NCBI GenBank assembly: GCA_003255065.1 | Contig: QAOA01005573.1 | Span: forward strand, 263,711 to 327,710 | DNA length: 64,000 bases | DNA from: Cercis canadensis | Lineage: Eukaryota; Streptophyta; Magnoliopsida; Fabales; Fabaceae | Reading direction: 5' to 3' | Part shown: positions 50,883-64,000 of the stretch, one piece after another | Layout of the letters: every line of letters starts with the position of its first letter | Numbering within the stretch: position 1 is the stretch's first letter | Position numbers and translations under genes: made by a program | The notes under the pieces: model-generated | What the model was told of the DNA's origin: nothing | Seen by the model: only the letters and a program-made list of their open reading frames with translations | Databases searched by the model: none

Positions 50883-53800
50883 TGTCAGAGAACAGACACA
50901 AAGGGAAAGTGGGATTTCGAGAGCAAGGAGAAGGGGATACAGCTGGTATTTTAAATATTGTTGCGAGGAAGAGTGTTGATTGGGGTATTTATATTTTTTA
51001 CGGGGAGGAGGCAAGGATTTGGGCATCAAACGGGACGCGGTATCTTCCCACCGAATATTCCCCTGCTTTGTCATATGCTTTGGATATTCTTCGTACTAAC
51101 GTCGTTATCTTTTGCTCTTCAATATGTTCCGTCAATTGTGACGGTTTCGTTGTTTTCCCCGTCAATGCGTCTTGGTTTTGGTTTTGGTTTTGATTTGAGT
51201 CTTGCAAGTTGACGGACAACAAACATCAATGCTTTTTTTGGACCACAATTTTCTTGCGCTGTTCCCGTTCCTAATCAGTGTCGTTAGCACTGATCAGTAA
51301 GGTAAAATAAATTATTTAAGAAAAATAAGCTAAAAATTAGCATAGATGTTAATGTTAAAAATTCGTTGGTACTCTGCATCTGCAATAAGGTGTTTGTTAA
51401 TTTAATTATAATCAGTTTTTTTCCATAATTATAATCATAATCACAGTTAGAAAAGCTTGATGGGCATGAAATAATTAATTTTTATTATATATATAAATGA
51501 AATCCAACGCTAAACACACCTAACTTGATTAGGTAGGTATTCCATTATTTCTTTTAAAAAAACGTACAATGTGCATGTTCAACGATGACATGATAAAACT
51601 ACTCAAAATGTTTGATAAAGAAAAAGGTTAAAAGTTAAAACGTGATTACAGGTTTGATAAAGAAAAAGGTAATGATATAAAAAGGTTAAAACGTGATTAC
51701 ATATTAAACGAGTAATAATTCATTTACTTTGTCAGATTCGGTAAATTTCTAACACGTTCAGTTTGGTGTTCTAGAATTCGGCACTAGCGTCAAAAGGGAA
51801 ATTCGTTTTGAATCAAAATAGACAGGAGACGCGCCAATTGAAGAAGGTGGGAGACACACAGCAGTAAATTATTGACTTGGGCCACAAGTAGGGTGTGACA
51901 TCTGAGGACAAAAATGCACGGAGGAATATTCATAGAATATAAGTAAGATGAGTTTAATTAATTAATTAGTTTAATACTTGTGTAATACACTGATAAATAA
52001 AACAAAATAAAATAAAAATGAGAAATGAGAGAATAAGTATATAAAGTCTTAATAAATACACTCTAAAAATAATAATTCTTAATTAATTGTATATAAAAAT
52101 AATTATCTAGACTGCATCTGCGGCACGCACGACAGTTGGAGCGTGGGAGGGAGGAGGGTATGTCATAGTCATGTGTGACGATGCAAACACCTGAGTAACA
52201 GTATTTTGAGAGGCATAATTTAATATTAGAGAATAATAGCGTAGGTTGGAGAATGGTTACTACTTAGTTGGTTAGGGGTATTGGGCGGTGATGAAGAATA
52301 GGTGACAGAGTAGTAGAACATGGGAAGGGATTCTCCGAGGCCTACGGAGATACTGTCCTTGTTTTTATTTGTGTTTTTTGTTTGGATAATGAGGTGTTGA
52401 AAGTTAAGTTGGGACAAAAAGAAGAGAAAGAGAGAATAAGATAAGATAATAATAGTATAACATAACACGTTGTGAGAGTCACAGTGGATAAGAGGAGCAC
52501 GGTGTTGGCTTTGGAGGTGATGTGTAGCCACGTTGGAGTACTAAACACGAGGGATTGAGGTGGATGGCTGCATTTGACCCCAATTTTGAGAGAAATACAG
52601 AAAAAGGAGAAAACAATATTAGATAGATCATCATCATACATGTGTCATGGCCTTAATAAATTCTCAATTTGTATGCATTAACGCATTTGCAATTTTTCGT
52701 TATGGGGCTACAATCAATTTGTTGGTTGTTGGCTCAATTTCCTCTTATTCTCCCTTTTTATTTTTGTTTTAATTATATTTTTTCAGTTATATGTTATATT
52801 ATTTTAATTATGAATATTTTATTATATTAATAAAATATGTGATTTCTTTTTAACATGATATCATAATTGTTGATATGAAAATATTTAATTTTAATTATTT
52901 ATTTTTAACGTTCAATCTTAATTACTTTATATATTAATAGTTGTAGTGCTATCACGTTAAAAAAAATATTATATACTTTGATATATGAAAAAATTTCTTC
53001 AATTATATATATTATTACATGACAATAAGAAAGTCTAAATTCTGACTTCTTCTAAATTATTTAAAATTTTAATTATTAAACTTATATACTCATATATTTA
53101 AGTTTATTTAAAAGTTATGTAACTAAGAATTAATAGATATAAACTTCACATAAAAAAAAAAATTACATATAAACTTGGTTGTCCAGCTCCATGTAATATA
53201 AATAACTCATAAATTGAATGATTAATTTGATTTAAACAAATCTTTTTTTTTTCTTATACAAAGATTTAAAAAAAGAAATTATAGCCTAACAACAAAAGAA
53301 AGAGAAGTAGAGTAAGCTAAGATGGTAATAGAAATCTCATTCGAAGAAGCTTGAAGAGAAGCAAGAAGAGCACAAGAGGAAGCACGATACTTAGCCATAA
53401 TATCGGCAAAATGGAGATAATGTAAACCTTTTTTCTTACTCTCATCTTGTCAAAAATGAAAAGAGGGGGATTGATGTGACCAATAATATTAAATTACTTA
53501 ACGTCATATATTGATTTTTTTTTCTTTAATTTGAAATAATTGATGAAATAGTTAAAATTATCATTATTCTAAAAAAATAAAATCCCCATAAATTTATTTA
53601 TTTTACTCGAGGCGGTGTGTGTTAATTTAAACTATGCAAAAATGGGATAATAAGTAGTGGGAGGATACCTAACGTAACTAGGAAATGGCATTTGGAAGGT
53701 GAAGATGCTAGAAGTACGAAAAAAGTGAAGCATATATATGGGTACAAACAAGGTTACAATGGGAAATGACTAAAAGCTACTTATCAAGGGTTTCCACTCA

Positions 53801-54299
53801 GAAGTCATTTACAAAAAAACAAAGATTCATTTACCTTCTGCCCCTTCATTTTGCCAATTAAAAATGTCGATATGACATTGTTGGGTGTATTTTTTATTAT
53901 TTAAAATTTTAAAAACAAATAGATTACTCTAACTTTAAAATAGGGTGTATTGTAATTAGTATATGCTTATTAACAAAAAATCATAAACATAATTTGAATC
54001 AAAGATTTTTTTGTCGACACAGTTTGATTTTACCAATTGAGCCACTTCTATGGGCCCATTGTTGTTTAATAATAAAAAAAAATCAAAATCTTTTACTATT
54101 AAGTCACGCAAAGTAAGTTTGTTTTATCTTTTGAAAAAAAATTATTCTAAACGCACCCATTAAAAAGGAATAAAGTGTTCAGTCTCATTTCATTCCTTTC
54201 TTTGGAAAATTTCAAGTTTTGTGATCGACGTCGGCAATGGATGATTTATAGTTAGCAAAATGTCACGATTACCTGTGTCCTCCATATTGTTCGAGGTGT

Positions 54300-54331
<32 letters not shown>

Positions 54332-55099
54332 NTTTTTTTTTTTTACTTTAGTTATAATTTTTAGTTTGAACACAAATCCTATAAATCTTAAGAATAATTT
54401 TAGTATTACTTAGTCACTATTTGGTTGTAAATCGTTGTTTGTATTTGTAGATTGAGTCCCTTGAGTTAGTTTAAACCTATGTAGCATGGGTACGAATATG
54501 AGTTTTATACTTGGTATAGGTATGAAACACTGGTACCACATTTTTCAAAAAATAGGGATACATGTATGTCACGTCATATATATATATATCAAATAAAATA
54601 AAAAATCTTAAAATTCTCTAAATATTAAAAATATCAACCATTAATCCTTAACAAATAAGTAACAACTAACAAGTATTAACTCAAAGTACAAATTGGTGCT
54701 CTCTACTGTGCATTATGATTTTGGGGAGAAGAAGAAAGGGTTCAGACCCTATCCAAAACGGCGTTATTTTGGTAAGTTCCTATTTCCGCTTCCAGCAAAA
54801 TGACAATGTTTCGGTGACCGGTTATTCTGCTTTTGTCCAAAACAGCGTCATTCTGCTTGATCGATATTTCAACTTCTTAAAACGTCGTTGTTTGGCGTGA
54901 CTAGCAACCAGCAGCGCGTTTCAAGGACGAAACAGTGCATTTTGAAAAAAAAANAAAAAAAAAAAAAAAAAAGAGGAAAAACTCAGCATTTCGTGGAAGG
55001 GGACGTGTTTCAGAAACGTACCCAAACATATATGTCCCAAAAAAGCACGTTTCGGTACAATAATATTTTAGGGCCATTTTTCGCAGCAATTGAGTTTGT
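50883..55099. other. Leader of the GDPD gene, then a 4-kb gene-free AT-rich interval
   Basis: About 300 bp upstream of the GDPD start are GC-moderate and probably contain its promoter. Beyond 51.3 kb I see no coding exon. There are two imperfect 45-bp copies starting TTTGATAAAGAAAAAGGT (about 51611 and 51654) and homopolymer N sites at 54332 and 54954. A plus-strand run at 54715-54900 with several CAAAACGGCGTTATTTTGG-like GTCATT/CGTTGTTT repeats is not protein-like. Confidence 0.5.
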
Positions 55100-55647
55100 C
55101 TTACAACTAGAGCTGTCAAATGGGCCAGCCCGCCCCGCCCAGCCTCAACATGCCACCCAAATGGGGCGGGACGGGCTGGCCCGCCATTTGGGCGGGCTGA
55201 GAAAACCTCAACCCACTGTGGGTTGTGGGTTAGGCGGGCCAGCCGGCCAAAAAAAAAAAATAGCAATTTAGTAACTAATAACAATTTAAATCAATGTTAA
55301 ACACCAAATCAATGATAAATAATTTTTCATCATGTAATTCAAATTATTTAAGAGGACCAAAATTAATTAAATAGTCTAACAAAGTAATAAACAATCATTA
55401 AAAAACAAGTCCAAGAAGATTAATACCAACATAATTTTTATAATAAAGATTAGAAATTAAAAAAAAAATTGACTGGCGGGCCAGCCCACCCTGCCCTGCC
55501 CCGCCACCAACCCACAACCCAAACGGGGCGGGCTCAAAAACCCGCTTCTAAACGGGCCAGCAAAACCTTAACCCAACCCAACCCTTTTGCATGGCGGGGT
55601 GGGCCAACCCAACGGGCCCAACCCATTTTGACACCTCTACTTACAAC
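55100..55647. mobile_element. Non-autonomous hAT element, 532 bp, target duplication CTTACAAC
   Basis: The element is 55108-55639. Its left end is TAGAGCTGTCAAATGGG. The reverse complement of the right end is TAGAGGTGTCAAAATGGG, alike except for one substitution and one extra A. CTTACAAC lies directly outside both ends (55100-55107 and 55640-55647). Both subterminal regions are rich in GGCGGG, GGGCC and CCCGCC, and the middle is AT-rich. No transposase. A typical hAT MITE. Confidence 0.9.
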
Positions 55648-56571
55648 TCAGTTCTGTTCATGCGTTGATTTAGGCCCATTAGCAATATAAGTTTATTTTT
55701 TTCTTGGCTAGTAGGGCCTATGGCTCTTTATAAAGAAGGGAAAGGGGAAACACTTTGGGATAAAAATTGGGCTTGTATTGGATGCAAAGCCCTATTATGA
55801 AATCTGTCAAAAAGAGAAAATGGTGACCAAAAGGGCGATTGAGAAAAAAAAAAAAAAAGTAACAAAAAGGGAGAAAGACCATTACCAAAAATAAGAANGG
55901 GGGGGGGGGGGGGGGGTAACCTAATCTTAGAAACAAGTATGAACATACTGATTAATTTTTCTTTCTTTCTTTCTAAATGTACTTAATAAATTATTTTATG
56001 GTGTAGAAGGTAAAGATAATTGCTCTTCGTTATTGTTTGTGAATTTGTGCCGGAGAAAGAAAGCAGTGAATTAATGAAGTTGATATTCACAAAGTAGTAA
56101 AGATTTAATCATTTTTTTGGTGACTATTTTAATGTTGTCCAGAATAAAAACAATTTATGAGGTGAAAATTAAATAGAAATTCTTTATATCAGCTACTTCC
56201 ACTCAGAGCATAAGAAGTAAGTTTAAGCTAGGCAAGGGGAGACTCCTAACCCTCATAAGACACTAAAAATCATTCACCTAAAAAGCGAGAAAGGGCAGGA
56301 GCTATTTTCATAAATGACAATGCTAATTAATTGGTTAAGTGTAATACAACATCAGGGCAAAAGAAAGCTCACTCTCAGAACACCAAACAATTTCTTCCTA
56401 GAAGCATGCACGATGGCTACAACAACACTTACAAACACCCTGCACAAGCCTACAACCCCATATTGCACATACAACAAGTTTGCAGTAGAATTACCACATA
56501 CCAAATGTAATTTGTTTTTCATCACCGCCAAACCAAAACCTCCTTTGGCCAGGCTATTTGTCACACAATGG
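55648..56571. other. Intergenic and probable 3' UTR of the DHHC gene
   Basis: It contains a poly-G run starting after the N at 55898 and otherwise ordinary AT-rich sequence. The part from about 56.2 kb to 56571 is likely 3' UTR of the minus-strand S-acyltransferase. Confidence 0.5.
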
Positions 56572-59500
56572 CTATGTATGCCGGTTCTCACTTGCCAAAT
56601 TACTGCTACTACCTCCACCCGCACGGTTTGGTTCCCCAACCCTGGCTGCCAAAGCAAGAACTTCAGGGGACATTTCCCAGCTTCCACTTTTTCTTCCCCA
56701 GCTGGATCGTCTGGGATGTATTCCAGCACGATCACCCACATCATCTACTGTCGTCCTTATTTCAGGAGACAACTCACCCAATTCACCATCCTTCACAGTC
56801 ATGCGTTCATTGTTTAACTGACCTTCACAATGGTCAATTCCAGCGGCCATGTCCCCCCAAACTGTTTTCCTGCCCATTTCTATATCCTCGACAGCTTTTC
56901 CCATACTTGGACTCATGAAGCCTCCCCCCACTGATCGAGCAGGTAATGCTGGTTCCCTTGGTACCTTTACCCTGAAATTGTTCTTTGATGGGGGGATACT
57001 GGTGCAGAATATTTCCTTGAAGTTATTCAACACTCCTTTGTTATAAGGGTTTGCTCGTCGATCATATCGGTATCTGAAATTCTCATACGTAGTCTGCAAG
57101 AGTAACACACACAGATACGAAATTGTAAAATCATTTGGAAAGCTAATTCATGTTTTAATGCACAGCAATAAAATGCAAAAAGAACAGTCTTTACCTGATT
57201 TGTACTTATCAAATACAAATGGAAGGCGGTAAGGCCACCAACAAACCACATTGATATGAAAGTGTAAATTATTAACACTATGGAGGCCGGAGTTTTGATC
57301 ATTGCTTTCCAAATTGTTGTCTCCTCTGAATCCATAATTCTTCTGATATAGACCCAGCAGAATGCGAAAACATATATACAAAGCAGCGTAGTTGAGAAGA
57401 CAAACATGAAGAAGAAGCGATAATTTCGCTGCATAACAGTTGCAAGTATTCAGATACTATATACATAAATTTAACAATGATGTTTAGCAAATGATAACTG
57501 AAGACTGAAGAGTCATCAGACCAGAAAATTTTATGCTTTGATAAATTTCTAATGCATGCTCACTTTCTCAATAGAGCAAATGTACAAAGTCCAAACCATC
57601 AGCATCAAAATGCTCTCGGTTTTGACAAGTTCAAGCCTAAAAATTCTTTCACCAAATACTAGAAAACATGACCATCAACAATCTCAACTAATATGAACTA
57701 CTCATTCCAGATTCCAATCTTTCTGCTTAACATATGCCATTCAGCAGACCAAGTTAGTAATAGTAAAAACTTTGGTAAACTTAAAACTTACCAGCCCAAT
57801 ACACTGCCCAACCCAGGGGCAGTGATGATCAAATCGTTCTACACAGTTGTTGCAGATTGAACAGTGTGAACACCGAGGAGGTCTGTATAGCATACAAGTA
57901 TCACAATACTTGATTTTAACAACTATGCCATTGACCTCAACCTCCTTCATGCGAGGCAAGCGTAATTGAGGAGTTTGACCAGCCCCAACATCTAGATTAC
58001 CATCAAAACCTTCTGGCTCTGGAGGATGTGCATTCCGTGGAATTATGCCAGGATCTCTCCCAGATGTTAACAAGAGAAGAACTAAGGCCTGCAAAGATTT
58101 TAGAATTAGCATAGGATTAGCAATAACATCTTTTATCGTACATAGCACTGCAGATGACCAGTACCATCCAGAAATTCGGTGAATTAGTGCCTCCTACGCC
58201 TTCATATGACAAAATGACAACAACAATAATAAGGTAGCAATAGAAAATTCAATGCTTGCAAACAAAATTTTTCCATTTTGGCAAAAAGTAGTTGGTTGCA
58301 AAAGAAAGAACTCTGGTGAGTCACTGCCTCCTACTCCTACACCTTTTTATGACAAAATCACCAAAAATAATAAGGTAGCTAATGAATAGCCAGTGGCTGC
58401 AACAAAACTTTTTCCATTTTGGCAACATGTAGTTGGTCAATACAAGGACAAAAAGAGAGAACTTACATGCAGGAAATTAAGATCCACCTTTCAAATTTAA
58501 GCATAAATGATATTTGTTGATTACTCCTTCAAGTTCAATATAAGCATAGTATACAGAAAGTTTAATTTTGATAATCATATCCTCACACTTCCTCAATTTG
58601 TCCCAACCTAAGATTCAGAGATAAGCCTATCCAAAGGTGAATCAAACAAAGATGGCAATTTTACAGAGTAAACAAATTTAGGCCATATGATAGGACCTAA
58701 TCATTTTCCTGACATTGAGAAAACTCTCAATCATGACTGACACTCCCTATCCCAACATTATTAATCCTCTTACATCTACCCACTTTGACATTCTTTCCCA
58801 TACTTAAATTTGAAAGAAATTATTTTGTTTCAACTTTCAAGCAAGGTCAAATAGACCTATTATGGAATTATCAATAATTATCCAAGTTACAATCACACTT
58901 TTATCCTAGATTTAGGTCTGCCACCGTCTATAGCAGAAGTGATTGGGCTGTTCAACAGACTTGAACCCACTATTACAAACCAGCCATTAGCTGGATCTTT
59001 CCAGATTTACTTCTGGTTCTAAACTGAAGGAAATGGACATTTCAAAAATTGATTCTAGTCAACTCTTTCATAAGGTATCATCAAGTATTAGTCAACTATG
59101 TGTTTTTCAAACATCCTGATGGTTTTTGACTTCTAGACAAAGACATGGCCGCCTTTCTAGTTTCTGCCCCCATTTTCCTTTCTGAGAAGAATTCAGGGGG
59201 CCTCATAGAGATGCGATTATTGCATAATCAAAATATTTAAGGTGCCTTATCTCTCATCAGGAAGAATGCACAGACATGACATACAATTATTGTAGGGATG
59301 ACAGTTTTTGGAATGACCTCTGACATAACAAACTTATATGATACTAATAGCTCTTGCCTTAATCAGTTCAGGTCTGTCCTTCTACCAGCCCAAAAGAAAA
59401 ACAATTTGATTGTATTTATTAATTGCTATTACAATAAATAAACAACAAATAGATGATCGAAACTTGTTATTGCAATAATTTTCAAATAATGTTTAACATA

Positions 59501-60919
59501 TTAATCGTTATTTATTCACTAGATGAGTGATGCAAGTCATAATGGACCTAAAATGTCAACCAGATGTCCTGTTACCCATAAAATTATCAGGTGTTTGTGT
59601 TGGGTAATTTAAACAAGTCATATTGAAGTTGATCTATGCATCCCAATGCCTACAGAGTCAAATTATCCAAGTAAGATGAAAAACATGAAGTTCCACCCAT
59701 ATTGCATGAAGACAGTACAGAAATCGCAATGAACCAAATGAACAGTATGATTCCAAGAATTTTTATCAGAGGCATCTTTTTCGTTCTTGCATCATGCACT
59801 CACAGTTCTAAAGCAATGCTTCTCATGATATAACAAAACATAATTGATTGCAATGCAGAACAACAATGTCGAGGGAAAGAAATACATTTGATGAGTGCAT
59901 TTATATGAAAGAGAGACTTACATAAACTGTAAATACAACAGCTACAACTGTTATGGATATCCCCAAGTGATCAGAAAAATCATTTATCAGTTTTCTGGCA
60001 ACAAAGACACAGAAAACTGCAACAGGAGCAACGATAAGGAAAATTGTCAGTGCCAGTGATCTTACATCTGGTCCGAATATGAACCTCCCCTGAAGAAAAA
60101 ATTTCTGCAAGAAAATGATGAGATTAATAAATAGCACATCAGAATCCACAAAAAATCAGAAACACCAGTTACCACACACAAATCAGAATAAAAATTAAAT
60201 TCATTAGGTGTATTAACTTTATTTCTTCCTACTCTAAAGCATGTTAAGCTTTTAAAGTTCTTTACAAATAGAGTCGAAAAACAACAAAAAGGTTTGGTGA
60301 TCCATTAGTCAAGTAGTACTCATAACAGCTCACATCTGACACATCAATCAGCCAAAAAAAAAAACTCGCTAATATGGTAGGTCTGTGAACTAGCATTCAT
60401 TGGTCATTTGATGCTGCTGCTGCTTCAGAACCTAAAAGAAAGAGCACCATCAAAGTTACCCACCCTTATATATGCGCCATCAAAGCTGTTCATTACTTTT
60501 TCACTGTTTTGTTCACACTCTGGAGAGACTCTCATAACATCCCTCAGATAAAATCCACTTCCGGTACACATGGAGAAACAATAATAATCAATGATGGAGG
60601 AGCAACCAACAGTTAAGGGACAGAACATGTATTTGCAGAAAGATAATAGAGCCACTTAAGAGGGTCAACAAAATCTACTGAAAGCAGAATCTGATACATT
60701 ACATCAGGTATAACAGGATCATGACATGCTCAATAACAAATTCGATATCCTTTTTTTTTTTTTTAAAAAAAAAAAGGTGAACTAAATGCCAAACAAATAA
60801 AATCCAGAAGAAGAACTGACATTGCTGCCTTTCCACGTTTGGTAAACTCGTAAATCACTGGACCCTCCGGTGGATCCTGAACCCGGATCGGAACGCTGGG
60901 GTGGAGGCACCACGTACAT
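56572..60919 (-). CDS. DHHC-type protein S-acyltransferase
   Basis: Transfers palmitate to Cys of membrane proteins. Five exons (60919-60821, 60104-59922, 58088-57792, 57428-57195 and 57093-56572) give 444 residues with closing phase. The start is [15 protein letters not shown], the usual start of this plant subgroup. Two membrane segments lie in exon 2 and its junction with exon 3 (about residues 50-72 and 82-102), and two more in exon 4 (about 198-222 and 242-266). The Cys-rich domain runs from [16 protein letters not shown] (residue 155) to the catalytic DHHC at 181-184. [11 protein letters not shown] at 272 is the conserved TTxE motif, and NPYNKG, a PaCCT-like segment, follows. The 170-residue cytosolic tail is Ser/Gly/Arg-rich. 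Gene order points to Arabidopsis PAT06/PAT07 (At5g41060/At3g26935). Confidence 0.94.
58179..58450. repeat. Imperfect tandem duplication, about 136-bp period, in an intron
   Basis: The block beginning TAGTGCCTCCTACGCCTT and the block beginning TCACTGCCTCCTACTCCTAC share long stretches, such as TTTTTCCATTTTGGCAA and GTAGTTGGT, with many substitutions. It lies in the 1.8-kb intron between exons 2 and 3 of the S-acyltransferase gene and looks old. Confidence 0.75.
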
Positions 60920-63900
60920 ATCGTGTTGGTATAAATGTGTGAATCGGTCTCAGTTCAAAATCCTCAAACAGCACATAAAACTGGCAGTGATCTCAGGAAT
61001 CAAAAGCCCCAGAAAAAAGAAAAAGGCAAGAGCTTGTAGGCTCTCACTCAAGGTTCGAAATTGATGGCCATAGAGAAAGCTGTTGAGCTTATAGCTCTTT
61101 GGGGTTCCGGCGAGTTGAACGGCTCGCTGTGGTTCGGCGACAAGGCATGAGGAGGTTGGACCAGACCAAAGGGTGCCGCTGCAAGGGTTTCTTCCTTTTT
61201 CTCCCTCTGCTGGTGCTGGCTTCTGCTTTTGGTTGGCAAGGGATTCTCTCCTCTCACTATTACTGTCACTGTATATGTATCTGCTTTACAGCATATACCA
61301 ACTGACGTGGCCCTTTCTCATTGGAAATGACTGTGATAGACCGGTTGTGGTGGGTATGCAGTAGCATGCTGACTGCTTCTGCTTCTGCTTCTTTTTTAAC
61401 CCAACAAAAAAAAAAAAAACACTTTCTTCTCTCTATTATGTGAAATTGTGAGTGAGGCTTTCTCTCTATTATGTTTGTGTGTGAAAGATACTGAGATGGA
61501 CATGGCGAATGGGGGATGGCCCCAACCCCAAGTGATGATGTCTCTTGTATCTACTACTTTCTAATTAGATCTCTCATCGGTTAGCTACCTCACTATTCTC
61601 AATGATTCTTTTCCCACCAATGACAATGAAATTTCATTATAATTTGTTTTCTTATTTCGGCAAGAAAGAGGAAAAAGATGTGCTGATTAAGAATTTTAGT
61701 TAAAAAACACTATAGAGTAATGGAGAAATGGTAAAGCAAAGCAAAGCAAAGTGAGTGAGCTTTTTAAGAAAATTGGACCTAGTATTAGTTATAACTATTA
61801 ATTAAGATAATGAGGTTGGGTAGAGGGGGGGTAATCTTGTCAAAGGATTAACTGAGTTACATTAGCGTAATTAAATAAAAATATAGATAATGTTCTTATA
61901 GTCACAGTCATGATTAAATACCAACAAAAGTTTTGAGCAACAACTATGATGACATCCTAACGTCCACTGTCATGGCCATGAATCATGATAGATGCACCTT
62001 CTGATTAACATGTTCCTTGCATTGGAATTGTAAGGGCCAAAAGGGTCTACATTTGCTATTAAAATAAGGGAAAAAATATATTTAACAAAAGATAGAGTGT
62101 GGTCCTTTGCTTTATAAATAGAACATATAATGTCACATTTTATCACGCTATTATATATAATATAATTTATTAATGAAATTGATTTATTTGATAAGAATTA
62201 AAATATTTTGTTTATAAAATTTAGATTCGAATCTCACTATTAAATAAGTAATATATAAATATCATTTTAAGTTTTCGTTAAGACTTATATGACATGTTCT
62301 GATATTGAAATGAAGTAGTCTATTTTCATTCTACACTTTTAATAATCAAGAAAAATATATAACATAATTTAAATTTAATTGGTCCATTTACAATTTTTGA
62401 ACTACAAACAGGTAGTGTAACAAAATATATATAAAAAATAGTATATTAATCATTTCTCTTACTTTATTAGCTGTGATTGCTGTTGCCAAAGTTCAACCTA
62501 ATCTTGTATTATACTTCTCTTTTCTTAGTTTACAAGTCAAAGTAATTAGAGTAAAGTAATGCCTAATTGTATATAACTGCATAATTTTTATATTACTTTA
62601 GTTTAAGTGGGCGTATGAATAATTGAATATGTAGGTAGCATTAGTCAATATAAGCAAGTGTTTTGCTATACAGGTTGATACATTTAAAACCTATGCGACT
62701 AGTGTTATTGTATGCTTTATGTACTCATATTTTGGCTATTCTGTCAATCTTTCACTTTTCATGCGAGAGTTGCAACAATATTTCCTTCAAGCTTGTGGTT
62801 AGCTATCAAATTGACTCTTCAACTGTATAATTAGAAAAAAAAAAGACTCTTCAACTGTATAGATATAGATATATACACGTTTATAAGGTCATCCAGTGAG
62901 TAACTAAATAAATTTATGAAGGATTAAAAAGTAATTAACTTGTTGGCCATGATGATACGAGTAGTTAGTATCAGTGTGATAATAATTGCGTGCAAGTATT
63001 TGGTGTTGTACTGAATAAGGAGAATTATAATCTCCTATTACAAAACTCGTATCAAATAAACTTTGAAAAACCTTTTCATGAATGTAGAGAAAATAATTAC
63101 TTAAGATTTTGGGTTCACTTCACTTTTGTATTGGAAAAAAGTATAACTTGACCAAATTGGTGAAACAAAATCTAACATGAAGGAGGCATGGTTCAAATAA
63201 GTATTATTGGGAGAATCGCTTGAATGAAATAGGTAGAAGAATCCAAAAGGGCACAGATTCATAGTTGATGCAAAAGTTCCTATCCCTAATCACAAACAAA
63301 CAAAGATTAAAAAAGAGGACAAGTTAGGTGTAGGAAGTGATATAATTGGCGTCTAGTTGTCTTAGAGAAGTGTCAATGATGGAGACTATAGACAACTAGA
63401 TTGTTTACAGCAACAAAGATACTGAGTTATATATGCCTGAGATTCGGACAATTACTTTATCCAGTGTGCAGTGTGGTCCCTTTTGAAGCTTGTCCAATCT
63501 ATTGAGCTGCCCAACTAGTTTCTGCAGCTTGTTAGGAGTTTTCGTCTTCACACACACACCTTTCTGAGGCTATGGTTACAGCTTAAATGTCTCATACCTC
63601 CTATTTACACATTCTTCAGTAGTTCAATCTCATCATCACTTTGCTGTTGATTTCTGTAAAAACTAACATCTTTTATTTACTTTTCAGCATTGTTAAGCAT
63701 AGCACTAAATTAGATATCATATCAGAAAAAGGCAGTAACCAAAAACACAATATAATAAATCTCATGTAAAGATTGAGTCTCAGACTCCCATGTGCTCAAA
63801 CAGCACTTCATAAAATTTGCTGACCAACCAAACTTATTGAGCTACCAACAAAATCTTTGGACCTTAAACTTCTTAAGTTTCTTATGGCCTGAAAAAAAAA

Positions 63901-64000
63901 AAAAACTTCTTAAGTTTTTCTTCTTTTCCTCTACCCTTTAAATACCACCAACTCCTAGTTTGCATCAGAGGACTACTTGATGTCCTACTGTAACTACAAG
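60920..64000. other. Leader of the DHHC gene, then intergenic to window end
   Basis: Sequence up to about 61.3 kb is GC-moderate and is probably the 5' UTR and promoter of the S-acyltransferase. From 61.4 kb to the end it is AT-rich. An AAAGC repeat occurs at about 61734-61752. I see no coding exon on either strand. The final 500 bp may belong to the flank of a gene outside the window. Confidence 0.5.

Noticed and set aside
56314..56817. A 167-residue plus-strand open frame
   Set aside because: It overlaps the last exon of the DHHC gene in antisense and has no family similarity.
61048..61364. Several frames on both strands upstream of the DHHC start
   Set aside because: They fall in the GC-richer leader/promoter of the S-acyltransferase, and none has domain support.
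62221..62245. GATTCGAATC as a possible tRNA T-loop
   Set aside because: No acceptor stem, anticodon arm or D-arm can be drawn around it.

Overview
This is plant nuclear DNA, almost certainly a eudicot and probably a woody rosid. Eight multi-exon genes have GT-AG introns and AT-rich gaps between them, and all match plant families. A Citrus-like source is possible, but I cannot prove it. The window is a draft assembly: it holds single N bases, several of them flanked by duplicated sequence.

Layout. 1-4046 (+) is the 3' part of a plastid phytyl ester synthase-like hydrolase/acyltransferase. 7488-11337 (-) is an Atos-family (DUF4210, meiosis chromosome segregation type) gene with an intron-rich 5' leader to about 13 kb. 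18324-18478 (+) is a broken first exon of a type II peroxiredoxin. 20127-22370 (-) is the inactive shikimate kinase-like gene SKL1 with 10 exons. 25326-30576 (-) is a BAR-type protein of the At2g33490 family. 33812-34903 (-) is an unnamed protein with an MGCG myristoylation start. 42144-43211 (-) is a small NAC factor. 48727-50882 (-) is a glycerophosphodiester phosphodiesterase of the GDPD1/GDPD2 type. 56572-60919 (-) is a DHHC protein S-acyltransferase. Most coding exons were joined by matching splice sites and reading phase, and the totals close to whole codons. The BAR gene is the exception, with an unresolved internal segment and 3' end.

The gene order (ester synthase, Atos, SKL1, BAR, NAC, GDPD, DHHC) matches, as I recall, two duplicated Arabidopsis blocks on chromosomes 3 and 5, each of which kept only some of these genes. 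The window therefore looks like an ancestral, less fractionated version. The genes are not an operon or a pathway, although lipid and membrane themes recur (ester synthase, GDPD, S-acyltransferase, BAR, myristoylated protein).

Mobile DNA. Three non-autonomous hAT elements with exact 8-bp target duplications lie at 36610-37206, 46010-48169 and 55108-55639. A Tourist-like MITE near 16889 appears in both filled and empty form across an N junction, which suggests a heterozygous insertion. A dispersed AT-rich inverted-repeat family occurs at about 5.8, 17.6 and 18.1 kb. I found no tRNA, rRNA, CRISPR array or complete autonomous transposon. I found no clearly new biological system; the most unusual items are the captured insertion polymorphism, the BAR-gene splice puzzle and the unnamed MGCG protein.
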